Assembly (NCBI GenBank): GCA_965218055.1
Contig: CBDCKA010000002.1
Coordinates: 930,001-994,000 of the forward strand
DNA: 64,000 nucleotides
Direction of reading: 5' to 3'
Source of the DNA: CBDBKE01 sp965218055
GTDB lineage: Bacteria; Acidobacteriota; Terriglobia; JAJPHL01; JAPKYU01
Part shown: positions 17,514 to 26,180 of the stretch, piece after piece
Layout: the number at the start of each line of letters is the position of its first letter
Numbering within the stretch: position 1 is the first letter of the stretch
Position numbers and translations under genes: made by a program
Notes under the pieces: model-generated
Told to the model about the DNA's origin: nothing
Database searches by the model: none
The model's input: the letters and a program-made list of their open reading frames with translations, nothing else

Positions 17514-18434
17514 ATGGAGACAAAAAGCACAACCATCTTGCTCGAAACAGAATTCCCGGGCCTGGTTGCCTTCTCGAGGGGCAAGGTCAGGGACTTGTAC
17601 GAGGCCGGCGATTCCGCGGACAACGGTGCGCTGCTGTTGGTGGCCACCGACCGCATCTCGGCTTTCGACTGCGTTCTGCCTACCGGCATTCCTGACAAGG
17701 GGCGGGTTCTGACGCAACTTTCCCTGTTCTGGTTCGAGTTCTTGGCCGAAGTGGTGCCCAATCATCTGATTACCGCCGACCCGGCGCGGTACCCGACGGC
17801 GTTCCATCCATTTCATGGGCAATTGAAGGACCGCTCCATGCTGGTTCGCCGAGCACGGATGGTGCCGGTCGAGTGCGTGGCCCGCGGCTACCTGTCCGGC
17901 TCAGGCTGGAAAGAGTACCGCCAGACCGGAAGCGTGTGCGGCATCCCGCTGCCGGCCGGGTTGCAGGAATCGGAACGATTGCCTGAGCCTATTTTCACTC
18001 CGGCCACCAAGGCGGAAACGGGCCACGACGAGAATATTCCGTTCGAGGAGATGGTCGAGCGAGTAGGCAGGCAGGTGTCCGAGCGGCTGCGCGAGCTGAC
18101 CCTCGAAATCTACCGTCGTGCCGCCAGCTACGCCGAGCAGCGGGGCATTCTGCTTGCCGACACTAAGTTCGAGTTCGGCTACGTGGGAGACCAGTTGGTG
18201 CTGGCCGACGAGGTGCTGACGCCAGACTCCTCCCGGTTCTGGCCGCAGGAACAGTACCGCCCCGGCAGCGCCCAAGTCTCGTTTGACAAGCAATACGTGC
18301 GCGATTACCTGGAGCAAATTGGGTGGAACAAGCGGCCTCCAGCGCCGCCACTGCCGGCCGAAGTGGCCGAGCGCACGGCAGCGAAATACCGGGAGGCGCT
18401 CCGGCTCCTGACGGGACGTGACCTGCCGAATTGA
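17514..18434 (+). CDS. purC: Phosphoribosylaminoimidazole-succinocarboxamide synthase (SAICAR synthetase)
   Basis: PurC joins CAIR and aspartate with ATP in purine biosynthesis. The 306-residue protein belongs to the longer, fungal/actinobacterial-like form. Signatures are GKVRDLYE (phosphate loop), LLLVATDRISAFDCVLPTGIPDKG, ECVARGYLSGSGWKEY and DTKFEFGYVGDQLVLADEVLTPDSSRFW. ATG at 17514 gives METKSTTILLETEFPGL; ATG 17481 is in frame but lies within the predicted promoter. The CvpA-like gene overlaps the stop (TTGA), recalling the purF-cvpA link in other bacteria. It is divergent from the OsmC-like gene. Confidence 0.95.
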   Translation: METKSTTILLETEFPGLVAFSRGKVRDLYEAGDSADNGALLLVATDRISAFDCVLPTGIPDKGRVLTQLSLFWFEFLAEVVPNHLITADPARYPTAFHPFHGQLKDRSMLVRRARMVPVECVARGYLSGSGWKEYRQTGSVCGIPLPAGLQESERLPEPIFTPATKAETGHDENIPFEEMVERVGRQVSERLRELTLEIYRRAASYAEQRGILLADTKFEFGYVGDQLVLADEVLTPDSSRFWPQEQYRPGSAQVSFDKQYVRDYLEQIGWNKRPPAPPLPAEVAERTAAKYREALRLLTGRDLPN

Positions 18435-18967
18435 GCGCCTGGAGCATACTGGATTCGCTGCTGGTCGGCATTGTGGTGTTCTCGGTGATGTTCAGCCTCG
18501 TCAAGGGATTTACTCGGGAACTGGTTTCGTTAGTCGCCCTGGCCTGGGGCTTTGTCCTGGCCTGCTGGCTCTACCCAGTCGTGGCGCGGCAGTTACCCCA
18601 CGGCCGGGCGCCTGAGCTGGCGGCGTTGACCGCCTTCGTGGGCATCTTGCTGGCGGCTTTGATTGCTGGAGGGTTCCTCTCCCGCTATGTCGGCAAATTG
18701 GTGGACAGGGCGGGGCTGCGCTGGTTCGACCGCGCGCTGGGTGTCAGCGTGGGCTTGGTCCGCGGGTTCCTGTTTTGCATGGTCGTGGTGGTGATCTTGA
18801 CTGTCTTCGCCCCGGAGGCGCGGCCGTTGGCGAGGTCGAGGTTGACGCCGTACTTGATTCACGGGGCGCGCGTGTTGGTTTCCGTGGCTCCGGCACAGAT
18901 GCGGGACCGCTTCCGCAGCGGGTGGGAGCGGGCCCAGCAGGTTTGGCGAGGCCAGCCGGAGCGCTGA
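18431..18967 (+). CDS. CvpA-family membrane protein
   Basis: The 178-residue protein has four membrane segments (about 6-28, 35-52, 63-85, 107-128) and the CvpA pattern: LVGIVVFSVMFSLVKGFTREL, the glycine-containing third helix, and DRALGVSVGLVRGFLF. It starts with TTG at 18431, overlapping the purC stop codon, so translation is probably coupled. CvpA proteins are inner-membrane proteins of incompletely known function (colicin V production, biofilm and bile or envelope stress phenotypes in enterobacteria) and are often next to purine genes, as here. Confidence 0.85.
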   Translation: MSAWSILDSLLVGIVVFSVMFSLVKGFTRELVSLVALAWGFVLACWLYPVVARQLPHGRAPELAALTAFVGILLAALIAGGFLSRYVGKLVDRAGLRWFDRALGVSVGLVRGFLFCMVVVVILTVFAPEARPLARSRLTPYLIHGARVLVSVAPAQMRDRFRSGWERAQQVWRGQPER

Positions 18968-19058
18968 CTTCGCTGTTGAATGCGGCCGGGTACTGTTGGT
19001 CGATTACCAATGGGCAAGGCCGGCCGCGGAAGCTCTTGACCCAGAAGGAGATCGTTCG

Positions 19059-19283
19059 GTGAAAGACCAATTGGAATCATTGATCAGGCAATTGGTAGAC
19101 CGGGGAGTCCCATTCCCGGCTGCCTTGCGGGAATTTGAGAAGAAATACATCCGTCAGGTGATGGCCCACACGCAGGGCAATCAGTCACGGGCGGCTCGCC
19201 TGCTGGGTATGCACCGCAACACGCTCAGCCGCAAGATGGAAGCTCACCAACTGCACGGGCGAAACGGGAACCGCTCCGGCTAA
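19059..19283 (+). CDS. Fis/NtrC-type helix-turn-helix DNA-binding protein
   Basis: This is a 74-residue protein whose C-terminal half (FEKKYIRQVMAHTQGNQSRAARLLGMHRNTLSRKMEAHQL) is a Fis-type HTH_8, identical in layout to the DNA-binding tail of NtrC-family activators but without AAA+ or receiver domains. GTG at 19059 is chosen because AGAAGGAG lies 8 bases upstream; a longer reading from 18996 lacks such support. It may be a nucleoid-associated Fis-like protein. It follows the cvpA-like gene by 91 bases and could be in the same transcript. Confidence 0.85.
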   Translation: MKDQLESLIRQLVDRGVPFPAALREFEKKYIRQVMAHTQGNQSRAARLLGMHRNTLSRKMEAHQLHGRNGNRSG

Positions 19284-19533
19284 CGGGGAATTCGGAGCAA
19301 GATTGCCATGCGGGACATGGGTCTCGGCGTCGGAAAGCGCAGGCCGGGCGGGCGGTGACCTTACTCTGCTTCAGATTCTACGGCAGGTCGGAACTGGTGG
19401 AGGGAGCCTCGGAACGAGGCGCGCCTTCGAATTTCCTTTGTCGATTTCCCTTGTGAAAGCTGGGTGCCGCCGATCCGGAGCGCCTATCAGCTTAGTTCTT
19501 TAGGCAGTTCGGCTTTTGGGCGGCCGGTTCAGA

Positions 19534-20772
19534 TTACTCCTCCTCGAGGGGGAGGATTTTTCCGTCTACGATGGAGAGCACGAAGGGATCCTCCTGGTAC
19601 GAGTTCACGATACCCTCAAAGCGCACGAGTTTCCCCTCGAGGACCCCGCGTGTAAGTGCGCCTAAGATCATCTCTACGTCGTAGCCTTTTTCAGGGTCCC
19701 GCTGGGCAGTTTCCGGCAGTACGACGAGGCGCACGGTACGTGCCCGGCGGGGTCCCGTAGCGGAAATAATGCCGCCCCTCGGAAACTCCAGCTTCACCCC
19801 TTCTATTTTTTCTTTGAGTTCCTTCCCCTTGGCGTCCCCCTTGAGTAGCATGTCGCGAATCTCCCTGAAGCTCAACTCTTCGGGGATTACAGGGGCGGCA
19901 GCGATCACTTCCGCCTTGGAGAGGACTTTGAAGTCAGAGGGTGGGAAGGGCTGCGCCTTGGCGTGTTGCTTCAACTGCGCGAGTCCTTCTTCGTCCGGGC
20001 CGTGGTACTGCTCGTAAACCTTCCGGAGGTAGGCATCCACCTGCTGGCGTCCCGCAGGCTGTAAGCCGGTGGGGCCATCCAGAGTGGCGGCCCGCGCAAA
20101 GGCCCAGAACGCCTCGTTGTATTTCGGGTCAGGACGCTCGGAAATATAGGCGTTGGCGAGCTTGTAGAACAGCGCGCCCTCTTGCGGGGACAGTTCGGCT
20201 GCCCTACTCAACTCGGTCTGCGCCGTGTCGTACTGTTTGCGTGCCATGGCAACCACGCCCAGCGCATGTCGAAAAACAAGTTCGAAGGTCTTCTTTTGCT
20301 GTTCCAGAACCTCGGCGCTGACGTTGGGCACCTTGAACTGGGGCAGTTGCTCGAGCCCTCGCCGGGCCAGTTCCTCGCCTGCCGCCAGCTTCTTTTCCAG
20401 CTCCTGGTCGCTCGGGCTCAGCGGCGTCTGAAGGAAGAAGTAACTAACCAAGAAGAGAGCACGCAGGTGGTTGGGATTCACCTCCAGCAGCTGGCGCGCG
20501 GCCGGTTCGGGGCTCTTTCCTGTTTGTTGCAGCGCACCCATCTTCATTTCCAGAACCTGCGCTTTCGCCGTGGTGTTCGGGTATTTGGCCAGGAATTCGT
20601 CTAGAAACTGGAGTTTTATGGCCAAATTCTTCTCGTTGAACGCCGCGACGTAGTCGTTGTATTCGATCGGATTGTCAATCTTCTGGCCAGCAGCCGGCGC
20701 TGGCGCCAAGGCAGATAGTGCGACCAGCACAATGATCCAAAGCAAACTAAAACGCTTGAGTTTCATAACCAT
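19534..20772 (-). CDS. Secreted tetratricopeptide-repeat protein
   Basis: A signal peptide (LLWIIVLVALSALAPAPAAG, mature N-terminus near QKIDNP) is followed by TPR-like helices: AIKLQFLDEFLAKYPNTTAKAQ, LFLVSYFFLQ, ALGVVAMARKQYDTAQTEL, ALFYKLANAYI. The last third (about 300-410) is a beta-rich, unrecognised domain (VKLEFPRGGIISATGPRRA, RTVRLVVLPE, LVRFEGIVNSYQ). The start is ATG 20772 or 20766, both just after AGGAG; a further upstream in-frame codon at 20814 lies at the predicted transcription start and is unlikely. A strong promoter lies directly upstream. The function is unknown; proteins of this layout are common in Acidobacteriota. Confidence 0.75.
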   Translation of the reverse strand: MVMKLKRFSLLWIIVLVALSALAPAPAAGQKIDNPIEYNDYVAAFNEKNLAIKLQFLDEFLAKYPNTTAKAQVLEMKMGALQQTGKSPEPAARQLLEVNPNHLRALFLVSYFFLQTPLSPSDQELEKKLAAGEELARRGLEQLPQFKVPNVSAEVLEQQKKTFELVFRHALGVVAMARKQYDTAQTELSRAAELSPQEGALFYKLANAYISERPDPKYNEAFWAFARAATLDGPTGLQPAGRQQVDAYLRKVYEQYHGPDEEGLAQLKQHAKAQPFPPSDFKVLSKAEVIAAAPVIPEELSFREIRDMLLKGDAKGKELKEKIEGVKLEFPRGGIISATGPRRARTVRLVVLPETAQRDPEKGYDVEMILGALTRGVLEGKLVRFEGIVNSYQEDPFVLSIVDGKILPLEEE

Positions 20773-20820
20773 TCCACTCCTGGAGATCGGTTTAACATCC
20801 CCGGCGTAGTGCACCGCCGG

Positions 20821-20848
20821 ATTATACTCGACTGCGCAACCAGGTCAA
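20821..20848 (-). promoter_or_regulatory. Strong sigma-70-type promoter of the secreted TPR gene
   Basis: On the minus strand TTGACC (20843-20848) and a perfect TATAAT (20821-20826) are separated by 16 bases. The predicted start near 20814 leaves a 40-base leader with an AGGAG ribosome-binding site. It partly overlaps the 3' end of the next upstream gene's spacer. Confidence 0.65.
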
Positions 20849-20853
20849 ACTCC

Positions 20854-21672
20854 TTACTCACCTCGACTCACCTGGGCCCACGACGTTTGAGGCTCCCGCT
20901 GGCGGCTGGCACGCCGGGCCTTGCCGGAGTGTACCAGGCGCCTCAGGTAGTGCCGCCGGTCGGCTGGCATGCGGCGGTCTGCGGTCAGATCCGCCAAGTC
21001 GTTCCTCTGCACCTGCTGGACCAGCGCCAGCACACGCCTCAGTGAGGTCGCCGGATGCCGGATCAGCGCCAGGCGCACCTCGTAGCGCAGGGACCAACGG
21101 GGGTGCTCGGCAATGTAGTCGACCACCTCCGGCGTCAGCCTCTCATCCGCCAGACTCTTTAGCACCCCTTCCTGGGTCAGCCGTGGGTTCTCCAGGACCG
21201 TGCGAAAGACCCGTGTTTCCGAATCGGCGAGCAGGGCCGAAGCGATGCGAGAGGACCCCTGGCGGGCCAGTGACAGGCGCTCGCCGAGCGACAGCGCGGT
21301 GACCCGGGCCACGACCGCTTCTTCCGCACCTCGCCGCAACTCCATGGGCACTCCCGGCGTGGTAGCCACCTTCAACAGGTCGAACAGGTAGAGGTGCCGC
21401 ACCAGCGCCAGCGACTTACTCCGAGGAGCGTGCGGGTGCCGAACCAGCGCCAGCTTGACTGGATAGGAACGCCACAAGCGCTCTCGCCCTGCCAGCTCGC
21501 GCAGAAAGGTTTGACTCAAGTTCTTCCTCGACAGCAGCACTTTCAGGTGATCCTCGGTCAATCGCGGGTTGTCCAGCAGCACGAGCAACACCTCTTCGGA
21601 CGGGTCGTAGAGGATCGTGCTCAACTCCTTAGCGCTCCCGCCGGCGCGGCGCAGCCGTTCCTCTAGCTCCAT
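20854..21672 (-). CDS. Helical-repeat (HEAT/ARM-like) hypothetical protein
   Basis: The 272-residue, soluble-looking protein is built of repeated helical units of about 25-35 residues, with recurring patterns such as VLLVLLDNPRLTEDHLKVLL, FRTVLENPRLTQEGVLKSL, LALVRHPHAPRSKSLALVRHL and LALIRHPATSLRRVLALV. No enzymatic motif is visible. It looks like an alpha-solenoid, probably for protein contacts. It is the last gene after rseP on the minus strand (88 bases apart), so it may belong to the uppS-cdsA-dxr-rseP transcript. I do not recognise a named family. Confidence 0.7.
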   Translation of the reverse strand: MELEERLRRAGGSAKELSTILYDPSEEVLLVLLDNPRLTEDHLKVLLSRKNLSQTFLRELAGRERLWRSYPVKLALVRHPHAPRSKSLALVRHLYLFDLLKVATTPGVPMELRRGAEEAVVARVTALSLGERLSLARQGSSRIASALLADSETRVFRTVLENPRLTQEGVLKSLADERLTPEVVDYIAEHPRWSLRYEVRLALIRHPATSLRRVLALVQQVQRNDLADLTADRRMPADRRHYLRRLVHSGKARRASRQREPQTSWAQVSRGE

Positions 21673-21761
21673 GTTCCCTCAAGTTAGCACAACTGCCGCA
21701 GTCAGCTCCCAACGTGGCGCAGCCGGAAGCTGTCTCCGTCCGGGTGGCCCTGCGAGCATGA

Positions 21762-23108
21762 TTACGGCAAAGTCTCCTCCCAGCCAGGAGGAAGTAACTT
21801 TACAATGTCGCTGTAGATCACAAAGCCCGCGATCAGCACCAGGAACACGAACCCCACCTGCACCATCCGCTCCTTCACCGCCAGGCTGAGGTCGCGGCGC
21901 ATCACGCCTTCAATGGCCAGCAGCAGGATGACTCCCCCGTCCAGGATCGGAATCGGGAACAGGTTCAAGATCCCCAGATTGAGGCTGATGGCCGCCATCA
22001 GGTTGATGAGTTGGGGGAACCCTCGCCGGGCCGCTTCCCCCGAAAGCCGCGCAATGCCAATAGGACCCTCCAAAGTGCGCGGCGACATTTTGCGCTCCAG
22101 CATCTTTCCCAGTAAGTCAAAGATCAGCAGCGCGAACTTCTTGTTTGCGGTGACGGACTCGCTCAGCGCAGCGGGAAAGGAAAGTCGGCGCTCAATGACG
22201 TCGTTCTTCAGCTCGATGCCGATGCGCCACATTTGTTTGCCGCCCGGGACTGGGCCGAACACCGCCGCCACCTCGACCGGCAGGGTTTGCCCCTGCCTTT
22301 GGATCGTCAGTTCCAGCGGCTGCCCCTCGCTCTCCTGCACCAATTCCGGCAGGCGCGGCCAGAACGTCAATGGCTCGCCGTTGACAGATGCCACCCGATC
22401 CCCGGGAAAAAGTCCCGCCTTTTCAGCTGGATAGCCAGGCTCAATGCGTTTGACAATGGCTGGCAGGCGGGGACCCCACCCGGCGATGCCGACGCGGTGG
22501 CGCGGGTGGACCTCGGGAGTAATCGTGGTCCTGAATAGCTCTGCTTCGCGACGGGCGACGACCTCCAGCGGCTGGTCGGGACTGGTGATCGCCTGGATTT
22601 CGGCTGCCTCCCAGGTCGGGTTCTCCAGCTCACCGAGGCGAACGATCAGGTCTCCCGGTCGAAGGCCCGCTTGCTCGGCAGCAGAATCCTTCTCCACATG
22701 ACCAATTTCGGCCGGCCGCTCCTGGTAGGCAGGCTTTTCGTACTTGACCATGTACAGGCCGGTCAGCAGCACGATGGCCAGCACGACGTTCATCGCCGGA
22801 CCCATCAGGGCGATGATGAAGCGCTGCCACCGGGGCTTGGCCAGGAACTCGCCGGGGTCGCCGGTGCGTGGCTCGCCGGGGTTCTCCCCGGCCATCTTGA
22901 CGTATCCGCCAAGCGGTAACATGCTGACCCGATAGTCGGTGTCGCCGCGCCGCCAACCCCACAGGCGCTTGCCGAATCCAATGGAAAACACGTCCACCCG
23001 TACCCCAAACCACTTGGCAGCCACGAAATGGCCCCATTCGTGGATTAGGATCATCACGCCCAAGACCACCACGACGGCGACAATGTTAGTGAGGATGATG
23101 TAAGACAT
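21762..23108 (-). CDS. rseP: RIP zinc metalloprotease (site-2 protease) RseP
   Basis: RseP cleaves membrane proteins within the bilayer, typically anti-sigma factors and remnant signal peptides. The 448-residue protein has HEWGH at 23-27, the second metal site LDG at 389-391 (FPIPILDGG), membrane helices at both ends, and two PDZ domains between them (around 125-205, EKDSAAEQAGLRPGDLIVRLG, and 215-290, IEPGYPAEKAGLFPGDRVASVNG). It starts immediately after the dxr stop (zero gap), in the conserved order uppS-cdsA-dxr-rseP. Confidence 0.95.
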   Translation of the reverse strand: MSYIILTNIVAVVVVLGVMILIHEWGHFVAAKWFGVRVDVFSIGFGKRLWGWRRGDTDYRVSMLPLGGYVKMAGENPGEPRTGDPGEFLAKPRWQRFIIALMGPAMNVVLAIVLLTGLYMVKYEKPAYQERPAEIGHVEKDSAAEQAGLRPGDLIVRLGELENPTWEAAEIQAITSPDQPLEVVARREAELFRTTITPEVHPRHRVGIAGWGPRLPAIVKRIEPGYPAEKAGLFPGDRVASVNGEPLTFWPRLPELVQESEGQPLELTIQRQGQTLPVEVAAVFGPVPGGKQMWRIGIELKNDVIERRLSFPAALSESVTANKKFALLIFDLLGKMLERKMSPRTLEGPIGIARLSGEAARRGFPQLINLMAAISLNLGILNLFPIPILDGGVILLLAIEGVMRRDLSLAVKERMVQVGFVFLVLIAGFVIYSDIVKLLPPGWEETLP

Positions 23109-24287
23109 TTACCTGTTGCTCCGTTGCCGGGTGGTTTGGCGCGCCACCCGCCGCGCTTCCCGGTCGCAGTCCAGAATCTGGTCCAGCGTAGTTGCCGGAC
23201 GGGGAGCCACCTTCCCCAGGGTTTCTTCGATCACCTCCGGCATGGCCAGGAAAGGAATCTGACCGGCCAGGAAGGCCTCCACCGCCACTTCGTCGGCGGC
23301 GTTGAGCACGCAGGTAGCGGTTCCGCCGGCGGCCAGAGCTTGGTTGGCCAGATCCAGGCACCGAAACCGCTGGCGGTCCGGCAGCTGGAATTCCAGCTTC
23401 CCCAACGCCTCGGGCCCCAGGTGGTGATGATTGGTAGCTACCCGCTCCGGGTAGGTGAGGACGTATTGGATGGGGATCCGCATGTCGGTCGGGGAAAGCT
23501 GGGCCAGGATCGAGCCGTCCACGAACTCCACCAGGGAGTGCACAATCGATTGGGGATGGATGAACACCTCCACCTGGTCCGGCCGGAAGCCGAACAGCCA
23601 GTGTGCTTCGATCACCTCAAAGCCTTTGTTCATCAATGTAGCCGAATCTATGGTGATGCGGTCTCCCATGCGCCAGGTGGGGTGGCGCAATGCCTGTTCG
23701 GCCGTGACTCCCTGCAATTCGGTTTCGGCCATGTCACGGAACGGTCCACCGGAAGCAGTCAGAATCAACCTGCGCACCTCTTCGCGCCGGCCTCCTCGCA
23801 AGCACTGGTGCAGCCCGTTATGCTCGCTATCGACCGGCAGAATCTCCACGCCGGAGCGCGCGGCGACGGCGGTCATCAGTTCCCCGGCAGCCACCAGCAC
23901 CTCCTTGTTGGCCAGCGCAACCCGCTTGCCCAGGCGGACGGCTTCGTAGGTCGCCGGCAGGCCCGCCACTCCCACGGTGGCCGAAACCACCAGATCCGCT
24001 TCCGGGTCCGAAGCCACCGTAATCATGCCTTCCGACCCGCTCAACAGCTCCGGTAGCGGCACCCCCATCTGTGTAAGACGGCTGCGGAGCGCGTCCCGAT
24101 TCGCTCCTTCTTGGATAGACACCAGCTTGGGGCGGAACCGGGCGATCTGTTCGGCCAGCAATTCCAGGTTTCGACCGGCGGTCAGCCCCTGGACGCGAAA
24201 CCGCCCGGGGAAGCAATCGACGACTTCCAGAGTATTCCGGCCAATGGAGCCGGTGCTGCCGAGAATGGCCAGATCCCTTGGTTTCAT
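23109..24287 (-). CDS. dxr: 1-deoxy-D-xylulose-5-phosphate reductoisomerase
   Basis: Dxr makes 2-C-methyl-D-erythritol 4-phosphate, the committed step of the MEP isoprenoid pathway, using NADPH. The 392-residue protein has the NADPH motif GSTGSIG (10-16), LANKEVLVAAGE, the metal ligands in LPVDSEHN (near 150) and MNKGFEVIEAHWLF (near 230), and the flexible substrate loop SGGPFRDM. ATG at 24287 overlaps the cdsA stop as ATGA; a longer reading upstream would run through cdsA and is rejected. It supplies precursors for undecaprenyl diphosphate, made by the UppS of the same operon. Confidence 0.97.
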   Translation of the reverse strand: MKPRDLAILGSTGSIGRNTLEVVDCFPGRFRVQGLTAGRNLELLAEQIARFRPKLVSIQEGANRDALRSRLTQMGVPLPELLSGSEGMITVASDPEADLVVSATVGVAGLPATYEAVRLGKRVALANKEVLVAAGELMTAVAARSGVEILPVDSEHNGLHQCLRGGRREEVRRLILTASGGPFRDMAETELQGVTAEQALRHPTWRMGDRITIDSATLMNKGFEVIEAHWLFGFRPDQVEVFIHPQSIVHSLVEFVDGSILAQLSPTDMRIPIQYVLTYPERVATNHHHLGPEALGKLEFQLPDRQRFRCLDLANQALAAGGTATCVLNAADEVAVEAFLAGQIPFLAMPEVIEETLGKVAPRPATTLDQILDCDREARRVARQTTRQRSNR

Positions 24288-25165
24288 TGCAGTGCCAAAA
24301 GCAAACGGGGGCTGCGCAGCGAAAGAATGTACCACAGGGTGGGCACAGCAAACAGCAGCGCGTCCACGCGATCCAGCAGTCCGCCGTGTCCGGGCAGGAT
24401 GCTGGAAGAGTCCTTCACGCCGGCGCTGCGCTTGAGTCCCGACTCGACCAGGTCTCCAACTTGACCGGCTACGTTGACCAGCAGGGCGGTGGCCGCGCTC
24501 CAGGTGTAGGAAACGCTGGCCAGGGAATGGGATGTGGTGATCCCGGCCTCGGCGATCCGCGCTATGAGGACCGGGTAGAGGATGCCAAACCCCACCCCGG
24601 CGGCCAGCGAGGCCAGGGCGCCTTCCCAGGTTTTGCCCGGGCTGATTTGTGGCGCCATCCGATGGCGCCCCGCCACGCGCCCTGCAAAATAGGCGGCCGT
24701 TTCGTTGACCCAGGTCAGCAGCAGCACGTAGAGCACCCACTGGGGACCATCCGGAAGCCGTCGCAAATCGGCCAGCATCGCCATGGGCAACCCGATGTAG
24801 AGGATGCCGAGGACAGTGGCCGCGGCTCCAGGCAGAACCTTGTCCAAAGAGCGCGGCGGCCGCAGAACCAGCGCCAGCGCCAGCATCACCAGCAGGGGAA
24901 CGACGGTCCCCGCCCCCGGCGGCCAGACCACCAGAGCTACTACGGCGACAAACGACAAGGCCCGCAGCGGCGCCTGTCCCGCCTTTCCCGCCAGGTCCAG
25001 ATACTCACGCAACGTGAGCAGAGCGACCAGGACCACCACCACTTCGAACAGCACTCGCGGCGCTCCCACCACCAATGCCAGAATGATGGGAATTAGGACA
25101 GCGGCCGTGAGCACCCGGTTCCGGGTACTGCTGGGAGCCTGGCTGAGAACTGGTGCTTTGGCCAT
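24284..25165 (-). CDS. cdsA: Phosphatidate cytidylyltransferase
   Basis: CdsA makes CDP-diacylglycerol, the precursor of all phospholipids, in the inner membrane. The 293-residue protein has eight or more hydrophobic segments and the C-terminal family signature around GLKRSAGVKDSSSILPGHGGLLDRVDALLF, including the acidic metal-binding residues. It lies 57 bases after uppS and overlaps dxr by four bases. Confidence 0.94.
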   Translation of the reverse strand: MAKAPVLSQAPSSTRNRVLTAAVLIPIILALVVGAPRVLFEVVVVLVALLTLREYLDLAGKAGQAPLRALSFVAVVALVVWPPGAGTVVPLLVMLALALVLRPPRSLDKVLPGAAATVLGILYIGLPMAMLADLRRLPDGPQWVLYVLLLTWVNETAAYFAGRVAGRHRMAPQISPGKTWEGALASLAAGVGFGILYPVLIARIAEAGITTSHSLASVSYTWSAATALLVNVAGQVGDLVESGLKRSAGVKDSSSILPGHGGLLDRVDALLFAVPTLWYILSLRSPRLLLALQ

Positions 25166-25221
25166 GGATTGTCGCTAGACGGGTTGCCGCTGGAAAGATG
25201 AGTGAATTCGGCCTGCCGCGA

Positions 25222-26055
<834 letters not shown>

Positions 26056-26180
26056 CGGTTCACTCTCTATTGCAAAGCTAATTCACTAGAATACCACAGA
26101 CCAGGAAGCCTTCAGTGATCCGCCGCCAGTAAACATTTGAGTGCAAAGGCCAATCTGAGACAACGCTGAAGGCTGAACGC

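Noticed and set aside
23109..24740. A 543-residue reading that extends dxr upstream to 24740
   Set aside because: The extra part lies entirely over cdsA in another frame, has shadow-like composition, and the true start ATG 24287 overlaps the cdsA stop.
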